From contig CACDOH010000003.1 of assembly GCA_902554325.1 (NCBI GenBank), positions 62,001 through 126,000 of the forward strand: DNA of 64,000 nt. Direction: 5' to 3'. The notes beneath the pieces are model-generated. The model saw only the letters and a program-made list of their open reading frames with translations. It was not told where the DNA came from and did not search any database. This DNA is from an uncultured Pelagibacteraceae bacterium. Lineage in GTDB: Bacteria; Pseudomonadota; Alphaproteobacteria; Pelagibacterales; AG-422-B15. Below, piece after piece: positions 36,766 to 44,831 of this stretch. Numbering within the stretch: the stretch's first letter is position 1; each line of letters starts with the position of its first letter. The translations under genes and the position numbers were made by a program.

Positions 36766-37935
36766 CTAGTCTTTAATGAACAGATCGCTTGAAAAATCAG
36801 AAAACTTTTCTGAACCATTTTCTGTAACTCTCAATGAGTGACTCGCTTCAACACCCCAACTACCGAATTGCATTACTGCAATCATGTGGAATGTGACATT
36901 TGGATGAAGAATAGTTTGATCTCCTTTAGAGATATTTATTGTATGCTCACCCCAATCTGGAGGGTATCCTATGCCGATTGAATATCCCGTTCGAGAATCC
37001 TTTTTAATGTCATGCTTATCAAGAACAGCCCAAAATTTTTGTGCCACATCATCTGCTGTGTTTCCAGGTTTAATAGCTGAAATGCCTTCATCTAAGGCTT
37101 CATTGGTAGCCTTGATGGCGTCCATTTGTTTCTGCTCTGCCTTACCAAGCAACACTGTTCTCGCTAGTGGAGCATGGTATCTCTTATGAACACCAGCTAG
37201 TTCAACGATCGTAGCTTCACCCTTAACAAACTTCTCTTGTGTTGCGGTTAAATGAGATGCAGATGTCCCTGTGCCAGTGGGTAGCAAAGTTGCAATACTT
37301 GAGTACTCACCACCAATTTCAGGTGTACCATAAAACATTGCTTTTTGAATTTCTCCAACTGCATCACATTGTCTAATTCCTGGATTTATTGTGTCAATTG
37401 CAGTTTGCATAGCTTGATCGGTAATCAATGCTGCATTTTTCATTAGTTCAATTTCATTATCTGATTTTATAAATCTCACCCAATTCACAAGCCTTTCAGA
37501 GTCTTTAAGTGATGCATCAGGTAATCCGTCAATGAGTTTCTGATAACAAAAAGCTGTAAAATAATGACTATCCATTTCAAGACCAATTGATTGATTGTCC
37601 CACTTTTTATTCTTAATGATCTCGATTAAATAATCATAGGGATGGTTGGGCCATGTATGGATATATTTTTCTGCATATACAATAATATTTTCTTGTGACC
37701 AACAGCTCTGCAAAAATGCACCTCCGGCGTCTTGATCTCTTACAAATAAAAATGGCTCATCTAAATCAATATGAATTAAAACACATTGCGCATAATAAAA
37801 TGACCATGCATCATATCCTGTGAGATAATTCATATTTGCAGTATCTTGCGATATTAACAGATCTATCCCTTTTTCTTGCATTGACTTCTTAACTTTAGCA
37901 AGTCTGTGAGTATATTCGCTTTTAGGAAAATTCAT
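36766..37935 (-). CDS. M24 family hydrolase, DoeA/EutD (ectoine hydrolase)-like
   Basis: A 389-residue pita-bread fold protein from the ATG at 37935; the track start is a TTG at 37962 that overlaps the upstream gene. MNYLTGYDAWSFYYAQCVL and the C-terminal pattern follow DoeA/EutD. The M24 metal ligands are largely lost: the two Asp become E and P (VELAG...YHAPLAR), the His is Tyr (GYSIGIG), a Glu is gone (FHMIAVM) and only VEASHSLRVTENG keeps its Glu. Ectoine hydrolases of this type work without metal. Substrate here is inferred, not shown; it follows an M20 amidohydrolase by 4 bases. Confidence 0.75.
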   Translation of the reverse strand: MNFPKSEYTHRLAKVKKSMQEKGIDLLISQDTANMNYLTGYDAWSFYYAQCVLIHIDLDEPFLFVRDQDAGGAFLQSCWSQENIIVYAEKYIHTWPNHPYDYLIEIIKNKKWDNQSIGLEMDSHYFTAFCYQKLIDGLPDASLKDSERLVNWVRFIKSDNEIELMKNAALITDQAMQTAIDTINPGIRQCDAVGEIQKAMFYGTPEIGGEYSSIATLLPTGTGTSASHLTATQEKFVKGEATIVELAGVHKRYHAPLARTVLLGKAEQKQMDAIKATNEALDEGISAIKPGNTADDVAQKFWAVLDKHDIKKDSRTGYSIGIGYPPDWGEHTINISKGDQTILHPNVTFHMIAVMQFGSWGVEASHSLRVTENGSEKFSDFSSDLFIKD

Positions 37936-37939
37936 AAAT

Positions 37940-39100
37940 CTAGGATAGTCGTTCGCAAACAAGTTTGGTCCAAAAAGAGGACCCGATCACAAGAAGTTTG
38001 TCATTAAAGTCGTATGTGGAAGAATGTAGTGACTGGCCATGTGTTCCCTTCGTTCCATTGCCAATAAGTATGTAGCAACCTGGTTTAACCATTAACATTT
38101 GAGCAAAATCCTCAGAAAATAATTTTGGATCACAATTTCCATCAACATTAGCAGTTCCAACAAGATCTTCAGCAACCTTTGAAGCAAAAGATGCTTGATC
38201 AGTTGTATTTATTGTCATGTTGGTTCGAGTATCATATGTAAATTCATATTTTATACCATGAGCGTTGGCAATGCCTTCAACAATATTTCGCATACTATCT
38301 TCAATAATTTTATTGGCCTCAGGCGATAGTGCTCGAGCATCTCCAGAGATTATAGAATGACCGGGTAAAATATTTTCATTTCCATCAGACTCAAATTTGG
38401 TAACAGATACAACACCATTCATTGCTGGGTTTAATTTTCTTGAAACTATTGATTGTAATGAAGTTATAATTTGTGTTCCTACTGTTATCGTATCAACTCC
38501 CATGTGCGGTAATGCAGAATGTCCGCCTTGACCCCAAAGCTTGATATTAAAAAGACTTTCACTTGCTGTTATTGTGCCTGAACGTGTAGCAAAAGAGCCG
38601 ACATCCATTCCTGGTAAATTATGAAATGCATAAACTTCATCTATCGAGAATTTTTCAAACAAACCGTCATCAATCATTGCTTGTGCACCTTGCGTTTTTT
38701 CTTCATCAGGTTGGAAAATAAAATAAACCGTGCCATTAAAATTTTTTGTTTCAGAAAGATATTTAGCAGCACCGAGAGCCATTGCCGTATGACCATCGTG
38801 ACCACACGCATGCATTTTTCCTTCATGAGTGGATTTATATGCGCAGTCACTCTCTTCTTTTACTGGTAAAGCATCCATGTCAGCACGTATACCTATACTC
38901 TTATTACTATTGCCATTTTTAAGGACTGCAACAATGCCTTTTTTTCCAATTCCTTCAAAAACTTCTAATCCAAAGCTTTTTAAAATCTCTGCAACTTTTG
39001 CTGATGTGATGTCTAAATCAAAATTTAGTTCTGGGTGGGCATGAAAGTCATGCCTCCAAGCAATCATTTCTTTTTCAAAATTTTCTGTAACTACATTCAT
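37940..39100 (-). CDS. M20 family amidohydrolase (hippurate hydrolase-like)
   Basis: A 386-residue M20D amidase. Metal ligands are visible in HACGHDGHTAMALGAA near residue 103, FQPDEEKTQGAQAMI near 133 and HNLPG near 160, with the dimerisation domain in the middle. Such enzymes cleave N-acyl amino acids (hippurate, N-acetyl-amino acids, IAA conjugates). It sits between a Rieske oxygenase (10-base gap) and the M24 hydrolase (4-base gap), so all three look like one catabolic operon. It could replace the DoeB/EutE deacetylase that normally follows ectoine hydrolase; this is inference. Confidence 0.85.
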   Translation of the reverse strand: MNVVTENFEKEMIAWRHDFHAHPELNFDLDITSAKVAEILKSFGLEVFEGIGKKGIVAVLKNGNSNKSIGIRADMDALPVKEESDCAYKSTHEGKMHACGHDGHTAMALGAAKYLSETKNFNGTVYFIFQPDEEKTQGAQAMIDDGLFEKFSIDEVYAFHNLPGMDVGSFATRSGTITASESLFNIKLWGQGGHSALPHMGVDTITVGTQIITSLQSIVSRKLNPAMNGVVSVTKFESDGNENILPGHSIISGDARALSPEANKIIEDSMRNIVEGIANAHGIKYEFTYDTRTNMTINTTDQASFASKVAEDLVGTANVDGNCDPKLFSEDFAQMLMVKPGCYILIGNGTKGTHGQSLHSSTYDFNDKLLVIGSSFWTKLVCERLS

Positions 39101-39110
39101 TTTTTAATAT

Positions 39111-40253
39111 TTATAATTTCTTTCTAAGCCAATTATGAAACCTTTTTATTTCATACTCTTCAGGCATTAAAGTTCCATTTTTACGTATTGGATTATGTAT
39201 GCCTTTTTGATTAAGTTCACAAGCTTCTGCGTCCTGTTTCATTACGAGCACTGCAAAATCAACAACATTTTTCATTGAATATTTTTTATCTTTAAGTGTT
39301 TCTTTTCGAAAAACCCACTCTGCCGTTACTTCTGTGAGTTCATTCGATAAAGGAAGGATACGAACCATTCTGATATGGTCAGTAAAAATTGCTAAAAACA
39401 TAGATGGCCAGCTTGTCATATAAATATATCCAGGGAAGTCTGTCTGCTTTTCTAAGTATTCTACACGATGCCCTTGCGCGCTTCCATCCATTGACCACGT
39501 TTCAGTTCCTTTTTTCATACCTCCTTTATACTTTGGATCATTATAATTGATAAACTTTTTCCAGTTAGGATCATCTTTTATGTCTACAAGTCTTCGGCCG
39601 TAAATAGGAACAAGATTAGATAGTTCTGGATGAAGGTTTGGACAATGTAGACACTCACTATAATTTTCCCAAAAAATTTTCCAGTTACATTTTATTTGTT
39701 TTTTCCATGTGTGACCAATTTGATAATTACTCACATTCAATTGCGAAAAAGCGTCACTATAATCTGGGAAAACTTTTTTTGAATTCCATTTAGCATTATT
39801 GTCTAAGTTAATAAAAATTAGTCCATTCCAAATTTTAAATTTTACTTTGATCAAACAATTTTTGTCCTTTTTAAAATTTTTTGGATCTATTATTGAGGAA
39901 GTTTTTACAAGATTTCCATTACTTGCGTTGTAGGACCATTGGTGATATGGGCAAACTAATAAATTAGACTTTAGCTTACCATTTTTTTCGTTTTTTAAAA
40001 TAGATCCTCGATGGCTACAAGAATTATAATATGCATTCATATTTCCCTCTTTGTCACGCACAAGAAGGATATTAAATTTACTTATTTCAACAGTATGAAA
40101 AGATAACGGCTGTGATAAAGCATGTTCATGGCAAATGTATAGCCATTCCTTTGATAAAACTTTCTTTATTTCTTTATCAAACTGATTTTGATTGAAATAC
40201 CAATTTAATGGCAGAGATTGTTCAGTTTTTTTTAAAATATATCCCTCACTCAT
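39111..40253 (-). CDS. Rieske non-heme iron oxygenase, large subunit (GbcA-like)
   Basis: A 380-residue ring-hydroxylating/demethylating oxygenase. The Rieske cluster ligands are CSHRG and, 16 residues on, CPYHQW; the mononuclear iron site is ENYSECLHCPNLHPEL (His, His) with the Asp in LVMKQDAEACELNQKG. The ENY-EC-HCP--HPEL pattern resembles glycine betaine and other quaternary-amine demethylating oxygenases. No reductase partner is adjacent. First gene of a minus-strand operon with M20 and M24 hydrolases, so a methylated, acylated nitrogen compound is a reasonable substrate guess. Confidence 0.85.
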   Translation of the reverse strand: MSEGYILKKTEQSLPLNWYFNQNQFDKEIKKVLSKEWLYICHEHALSQPLSFHTVEISKFNILLVRDKEGNMNAYYNSCSHRGSILKNEKNGKLKSNLLVCPYHQWSYNASNGNLVKTSSIIDPKNFKKDKNCLIKVKFKIWNGLIFINLDNNAKWNSKKVFPDYSDAFSQLNVSNYQIGHTWKKQIKCNWKIFWENYSECLHCPNLHPELSNLVPIYGRRLVDIKDDPNWKKFINYNDPKYKGGMKKGTETWSMDGSAQGHRVEYLEKQTDFPGYIYMTSWPSMFLAIFTDHIRMVRILPLSNELTEVTAEWVFRKETLKDKKYSMKNVVDFAVLVMKQDAEACELNQKGIHNPIRKNGTLMPEEYEIKRFHNWLRKKL

Positions 40254-40363
40254 GCTTGTAAAAATTTTATACCCTTATATTGTCTATTGCTAGATATTAT
40301 GAGAAAAATAATGCATAAGATGGCCAAGTTATTATCTATCTTAACAAAAAAATAATTGAAAAT

Positions 40364-40987
40364 ATGTTTCCAAATGGTCTGACAGAAAAGTACAAAAATT
40401 GGCAAAATGATACCTTTATAAAAAAGAAAGCTCAATTTGAAAGACTCGCTAGAGAAGGGCAATCTCCAAAGTATATTATTATTTCCTGTGTTGACTCAAG
40501 AGTTGATCCAAATTCAATATTCAAATCAGAGCCAGGTGAATTTTTAGTTCATAGAAATATTGCAAATATAGTGCCACCCTATAATTATATAACGGAACAT
40601 AGCGGAACAATTGCAGCTATTGAGTTTGGCATAACTGTCTTAAAGATTGAAAATATAGTTATCATGGGTCATTCAGGCTGTGGTGGCATTAAAAATGGCT
40701 ATAGTATGTGTAAAGAAAATTCCTTCAATACCAATTCATCAATTTCAAACTGGTTAAATCTTCTTAAGCCCTCGTTTGACAAGCTCGCTATCATGAACGA
40801 AGATGAATCAATAAAAAATTTGGAGAAAGTAAGTATTAAAACATCTATTGAAAATCTAAAAAGCTATCCATTTATTCAGGAAAAATTAGATAGTAAGGAA
40901 ATCAATATTTATGGCTCGTGGATAGATATTGGATCGGGTAAAATTCATGCACTTGATTTTGCATCAGGTATCTTTAAGTCAATTTAG
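40364..40987 (+). CDS. Beta-class carbonic anhydrase
   Basis: A 207-residue zinc enzyme interconverting CO2 and bicarbonate. Zinc ligands are in ISCVDSRVDPNSIF (Cys and the Asp-Arg dyad near residue 42) and IMGHSGCGGIKNG (His, Cys near 100), matching beta-CA; the HRNIANIVPP block is also typical. No signal peptide, so cytosolic. Divergent from the Rieske gene across a 110-base gap. It may help the cell trap CO2 as bicarbonate, including that from urease, but no operon link is present. Confidence 0.93.
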   Translation: MFPNGLTEKYKNWQNDTFIKKKAQFERLAREGQSPKYIIISCVDSRVDPNSIFKSEPGEFLVHRNIANIVPPYNYITEHSGTIAAIEFGITVLKIENIVIMGHSGCGGIKNGYSMCKENSFNTNSSISNWLNLLKPSFDKLAIMNEDESIKNLEKVSIKTSIENLKSYPFIQEKLDSKEINIYGSWIDIGSGKIHALDFASGIFKSI

Positions 40988-41047
40988 TACAAATAATATA
41001 TTTAAAAGAATAAAAGACTTCTTTATTTTTAGTGATATAAAGTAGCG

Positions 41048-41971
41048 ATGCAAAATGTCGTCTCAATAAAAAAATTATCAAAAACTTATGATAATGATTT
41101 TCAGGCACTCAAAAATATTACCCTAGACATAAAGAAAAACGAAATAATTGCTTTGTTGGGTCCAAATGGTGCTGGAAAAACAACAATGATTAGTATTATA
41201 TGTGGAATTGTTATTCCAACATCCGGCTCAGTAACAGTCGATAATTTTGATATTATAAAAGACTATAGACGTACCAGGTCGCTAATTGGTTTAGTTCCAC
41301 AAGAACTATCATTAGAACAATTTGAGTATGTATTTAACAATGTTTCTTATACACGCGGTTTATATGGAAAGGCTCCCAATCCATCTTTAATTGAAAAAAT
41401 TTTAAAAGATTTAAGCTTATGGGATAAAAGGCACTCTAGAATTAATGAATTATCTGGTGGCATGAAAAGAAGAGTATTAATTGCAAAAGCTCTTTCACAT
41501 GAACCTTCCGTATTATTTCTTGATGAGCCCAGTGCTGGCGTAGACGTTGAATTAAGACAAGAAATGTGGCAAGTAATCAAAGACCTTAGGAATAGCGGTG
41601 TCACAATTATTCTCACAACCCATTACATTGAAGAAGCGGAGGCAATCGCTGACAGAGTTGCTGTTATTAATAAGGGAGAACTTCTGGTAGTTGATAACAC
41701 ATCAGACCTTGTAAAGAGCATGGGTCAAAAAACACTTCTTATTGAATTACACGAGGCTATTCGTACTCTTCCCTCTAAATTAGAAAGATATAATCTAACA
41801 GTTTTAAATAATGGATTGTCAATCAGCTACAATTATGACTCGTCAAGTAAACAAACAGGCATTACATCACTGTTACAAGACATGAAAGAGACTGGATTAA
41901 AATTGAAAGACTTAAATACTGAACAAAGCTCCTTGGAAAATATTTTTGTCGAGTTGGTACGGGAAAATTAA
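41048..41971 (+). CDS. ABC transporter ATP-binding protein (ABC-2 export type)
   Basis: A 307-residue ATPase with Walker A GPNGAGKTT near residue 38, signature LSGGMKRR near 137, Walker B VLFLDEPSAGVD and the H-loop TTHYIEEAE. The C-terminal domain after residue 220 and the overall layout (CcmA/NodI/DrrA-like) fit ABC-2 exporters. It overlaps its permease by one base (ATGA-type junction), so the pair forms an exporter; substrate is unknown. Confidence 0.92.
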   Translation: MQNVVSIKKLSKTYDNDFQALKNITLDIKKNEIIALLGPNGAGKTTMISIICGIVIPTSGSVTVDNFDIIKDYRRTRSLIGLVPQELSLEQFEYVFNNVSYTRGLYGKAPNPSLIEKILKDLSLWDKRHSRINELSGGMKRRVLIAKALSHEPSVLFLDEPSAGVDVELRQEMWQVIKDLRNSGVTIILTTHYIEEAEAIADRVAVINKGELLVVDNTSDLVKSMGQKTLLIELHEAIRTLPSKLERYNLTVLNNGLSISYNYDSSSKQTGITSLLQDMKETGLKLKDLNTEQSSLENIFVELVREN

Positions 41972-42732
41972 TGAATTTTTACGCTATAAGAGCAATATAT
42001 TTCCATGAAATGGATAGAATGCGAAGAACAATAGGTCAAAGCATACTTTCGCCTGTTATTTCAACTTCATTATATTTTATTGTATTTGGTTCTGTTATAG
42101 GGGGAATGATACCTGAGCTTGATGGTGTGAGTTATGGATCATTTATAGTACCTGGCCTGCTTATGCTTACTCTTTTGACACAAAGTATTTCAAATTCAGC
42201 ATTTGGAATCTTTTTCCCAAAGTTTACAGGGTCAATTTATGAAGTATTGGCCGCGCCAGTATCATCTTTTGAAATCATTGTTGGATTTGTTGGAGCTAGT
42301 GCAACTAAGTCTCTAATTGTTGGTATAATAATTTTACTTACTGCTAGTTTTTTTGTTGAACTAAAAATTCAATATCCCTTATTGATGCTTTTTCTCCTAA
42401 TTTTAACTTGTCTTACATTTAGTTTGTTTGGATTTTTAATCGGGTTGCTCAGTAATAATTTTGAACAACTTCAAGTTGTTCCTCTAATAATTATTACTCC
42501 ATTAGTTTTTTTAGGGGGAAGTTTATACACGATCGAAATGTTGCCTGAATTTTGGCAAAAAGTTTCATACTTTAATCCTGTTGTGTACCTTATAAATGGA
42601 ATGCGATGGTCGTTTTATGGCGCTTCAGATATTAATATTTTTATAAGTGTAGTGTCGCTTGTGGGATTTTTAATTGCATGCATAGTTGGTGTAGCCATAG
42701 TGATATCTAAGGGCTATGGTACAAAAACGTAG
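41971..42732 (+). CDS. ABC-2 type transporter permease
   Basis: A 253-residue membrane protein with six predicted segments and the ABC-2 signature region LLSNNFEQLQVVPLIIITPLVFLGGSLYTIEMLPEFWQ. It is the membrane partner of the preceding ATPase (NodJ/YadH-like). Such pairs export lipids, polysaccharide parts or drugs; nothing local narrows it. The start ATG overlaps the ATPase stop. It converges on the DUF3604 gene across 25 bases without an obvious GC-rich terminator. Confidence 0.92.
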   Translation: MNFYAIRAIYFHEMDRMRRTIGQSILSPVISTSLYFIVFGSVIGGMIPELDGVSYGSFIVPGLLMLTLLTQSISNSAFGIFFPKFTGSIYEVLAAPVSSFEIIVGFVGASATKSLIVGIIILLTASFFVELKIQYPLLMLFLLILTCLTFSLFGFLIGLLSNNFEQLQVVPLIIITPLVFLGGSLYTIEMLPEFWQKVSYFNPVVYLINGMRWSFYGASDINIFISVVSLVGFLIACIVGVAIVISKGYGTKT

Positions 42733-42757
42733 ACGACTACATCTTAACTTTTATCTT

Positions 42758-44707
42758 TTAATCACGAATCCAAATAGGAGATGACCATGCCATTTCAGTC
42801 ATGGTGGCACTATACTCTTTAGGGGGTTTGCGGCCTGCTCTGATATTGTCATATGTGGTCCACCTACAAGTTGGGTTTTGCAATACTCGAGCATAATAGA
42901 AGGCATTCTGTTCTGGCTTATAATTTGGATCTGTCCACAAAACTTTAAGCTCGTCTGCACCCCGGTCTTGGTCAATCTTGCATGTTGTTAAATCAACATC
43001 TACTTTTAAAGTTTCACATCGCATAGATTTATTGTTTATTTTTCTGTTTTCACTGCAAACAACATCCATCACTTCTTCCATTGTTTCACCGTTTTCAATC
43101 CAACCCTTGATCACTTGTATTTTATCTAAAGGCGCATCAATTGGATCCTTTTTTGCAGTAATATAGAATGAAATATTTTTACCTTCATTATGCTTTATTG
43201 TACTACCCATAGGATTGCCGTCATTATAAGCGGAAGTTAAGGGATCGGATGCTGAAAGAATACTTTCGTTGTAATTGAACCCTCCAAAAAATCTAAGTTC
43301 AATTCGTGTCCCCGTAGTTGCATATACTTCTTTATTTTGCATGGCTTCAAAAAGTTCATCACGATTATTTTCTTTAGCCCAGATTGCTGCAAGTCCTCCC
43401 GGATTATTTACAAATCGAGGAATAAATGCATGCGCATCAGTCCGTGCAAACGCAGGGCCAACAACGCTACTTTCACCTTTAAAATCCCATTCTTCCGTAT
43501 CTCCAGGATTTGCATTATGAGTATCTGAACTTCCAATCACTCCTAAATCTAATGGGTTAAAACCTAAATCTGTCTCAAGTTCTATACCTCGTTTTAAGGC
43601 ATCTCTTACCATTGAAGTAGGTTGAATACATAGAGTATCTCCTTCTTTTTCACATTTAGGATAAATTTGTTCAATATTACATTCTTCATCTGTGCTTCCA
43701 AAGAAAGTACTGCACTCTGAATTTCCTTTGATTTGAAACATTTCAACAAGTGGTTCAACTTTATCTCTCATTGCCCAGTTTGCTTCTGTATACTCAGCAC
43801 CGTCAATCGTCTTATCGGCAAAAGTAACGCCCCAAGATCTATTGCTATTATGAGGTATGGTCATGAACTCACATGGATAATTACAATTTGCCAATAATTT
43901 TTCCCATAAATCTATGGCTGTGTGAGCATCAAAAAGTGAAAATACCCTATCAGGCACTGTATTATTTTTAAAAATAACATTCCGATGATTGTAGCCCCCA
44001 TCTGGTAAAACTGGTGAATATTCATATGCAATAAATGTTGTAAATTTTCCAGGATCGTTATGTCTTTCAGCTGCATTGATAATTTTATTCCAAGTGGACT
44101 TTATAAATTTTTCTTCTTTCTCTTTATCATTGATTGCCTCAGATAAAAAACTGACCGGAGGTCTTTTTACTGCTGTTTCCCGCAGCTCAGCAAAGAATTT
44201 AAAACTTGGAGTTTCTAATCGCTGACACGTATAAACTGACTCTTCTGTAATTTCAGGATCACTACAACTCTCATGTATTCCAAAAGTTTCTGCATGATCA
44301 GTTACTGCTGCAAAATCCAGTGGTCTTGATATTTGCATTGTTTCACCATACATATTCTTAAATGGCATACCTTTCGCAAACTCATAAGATTCATCAACAT
44401 CAAGCCGTGTATTGAATATATAAGCATCAAAGGAAAGGCTTGAGTGAACATGCAAATCCCCAAAATACACATTTTTTAACTCATTCTTTTTCTTATATTT
44501 CTCTTTTTGAAACTCCCATTGTAAAAAAGCATCTTCATTTTGTTGAGCCGCCAAAGCTCTAGCTCTTTCCACATCCTCTTTCGTCATCAATGGCTGATCT
44601 GTCATTACCAAGAGTGGCTTAAGCAATGGCTTTAAGTAAATATATCCTCCAATGAAAATTAAAGACAAAGTTACTGCGATCAAGATTATCCAATTTACTC
44701 TACTCAT
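42758..44707 (-). CDS. DUF3604 domain-containing protein, membrane-anchored
   Basis: A 649-residue protein with one N-terminal hydrophobic segment (residues about 7-27, uncleaved-looking) and then a DUF3604 domain: YFGDLHVHSSLSFDAYIFNTRL near residue 82, AAVTDHAETFGIHE and GVIGSSDTHNANPGD. The HxH, TDHxE and SSDTH elements are a PHP-like metal site, so it may be a periplasmic phosphoesterase. The family is common in marine bacteria and substrate is unknown. AAGGG ribosome site lies before the ATG. Monocistronic. Confidence 0.82.
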   Translation of the reverse strand: MSRVNWIILIAVTLSLIFIGGYIYLKPLLKPLLVMTDQPLMTKEDVERARALAAQQNEDAFLQWEFQKEKYKKKNELKNVYFGDLHVHSSLSFDAYIFNTRLDVDESYEFAKGMPFKNMYGETMQISRPLDFAAVTDHAETFGIHESCSDPEITEESVYTCQRLETPSFKFFAELRETAVKRPPVSFLSEAINDKEKEEKFIKSTWNKIINAAERHNDPGKFTTFIAYEYSPVLPDGGYNHRNVIFKNNTVPDRVFSLFDAHTAIDLWEKLLANCNYPCEFMTIPHNSNRSWGVTFADKTIDGAEYTEANWAMRDKVEPLVEMFQIKGNSECSTFFGSTDEECNIEQIYPKCEKEGDTLCIQPTSMVRDALKRGIELETDLGFNPLDLGVIGSSDTHNANPGDTEEWDFKGESSVVGPAFARTDAHAFIPRFVNNPGGLAAIWAKENNRDELFEAMQNKEVYATTGTRIELRFFGGFNYNESILSASDPLTSAYNDGNPMGSTIKHNEGKNISFYITAKKDPIDAPLDKIQVIKGWIENGETMEEVMDVVCSENRKINNKSMRCETLKVDVDLTTCKIDQDRGADELKVLWTDPNYKPEQNAFYYARVLQNPTCRWTTYDNIRAGRKPPKEYSATMTEMAWSSPIWIRD

Positions 44708-44769
44708 ATATTTTAACCCTTACGTACAATAACTTTTGCTGAATTTAATATTAATTAGTAAAGAATAAG

Positions 44770-44791
44770 AATTGCTCAAAAAAAAGCAATT
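44770..44791. other. Small AT-rich hairpin upstream of DUF3604 / downstream of typA
   Basis: AATTGCT, eight bases CAAAAAAA/A and AGCAATT make a perfect 7-bp stem in the 124-base gap between typA and the DUF3604 gene. On the minus strand the loop is a U run, so it lacks the usual terminator tail, but it may mark the typA 3' end. Nothing else is recognisable in the gap. Confidence 0.3.
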
Positions 44792-44831
44792 AATTAATGA
44801 CACTGAGTTTCTCCTCATAAAAAGCTATTAA

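Noticed and set aside
36766-37962. Active metal-dependent Xaa-Pro peptidase
   Set aside because: Most M24 metal ligands are replaced, so a metallopeptidase function is unlikely.
40250-40462. 70-residue minus-strand ORF across the Rieske/carbonic anhydrase gap
   Set aside because: Overlaps the carbonic anhydrase start and has a composition of AT-rich noise; the gap must hold two promoters.
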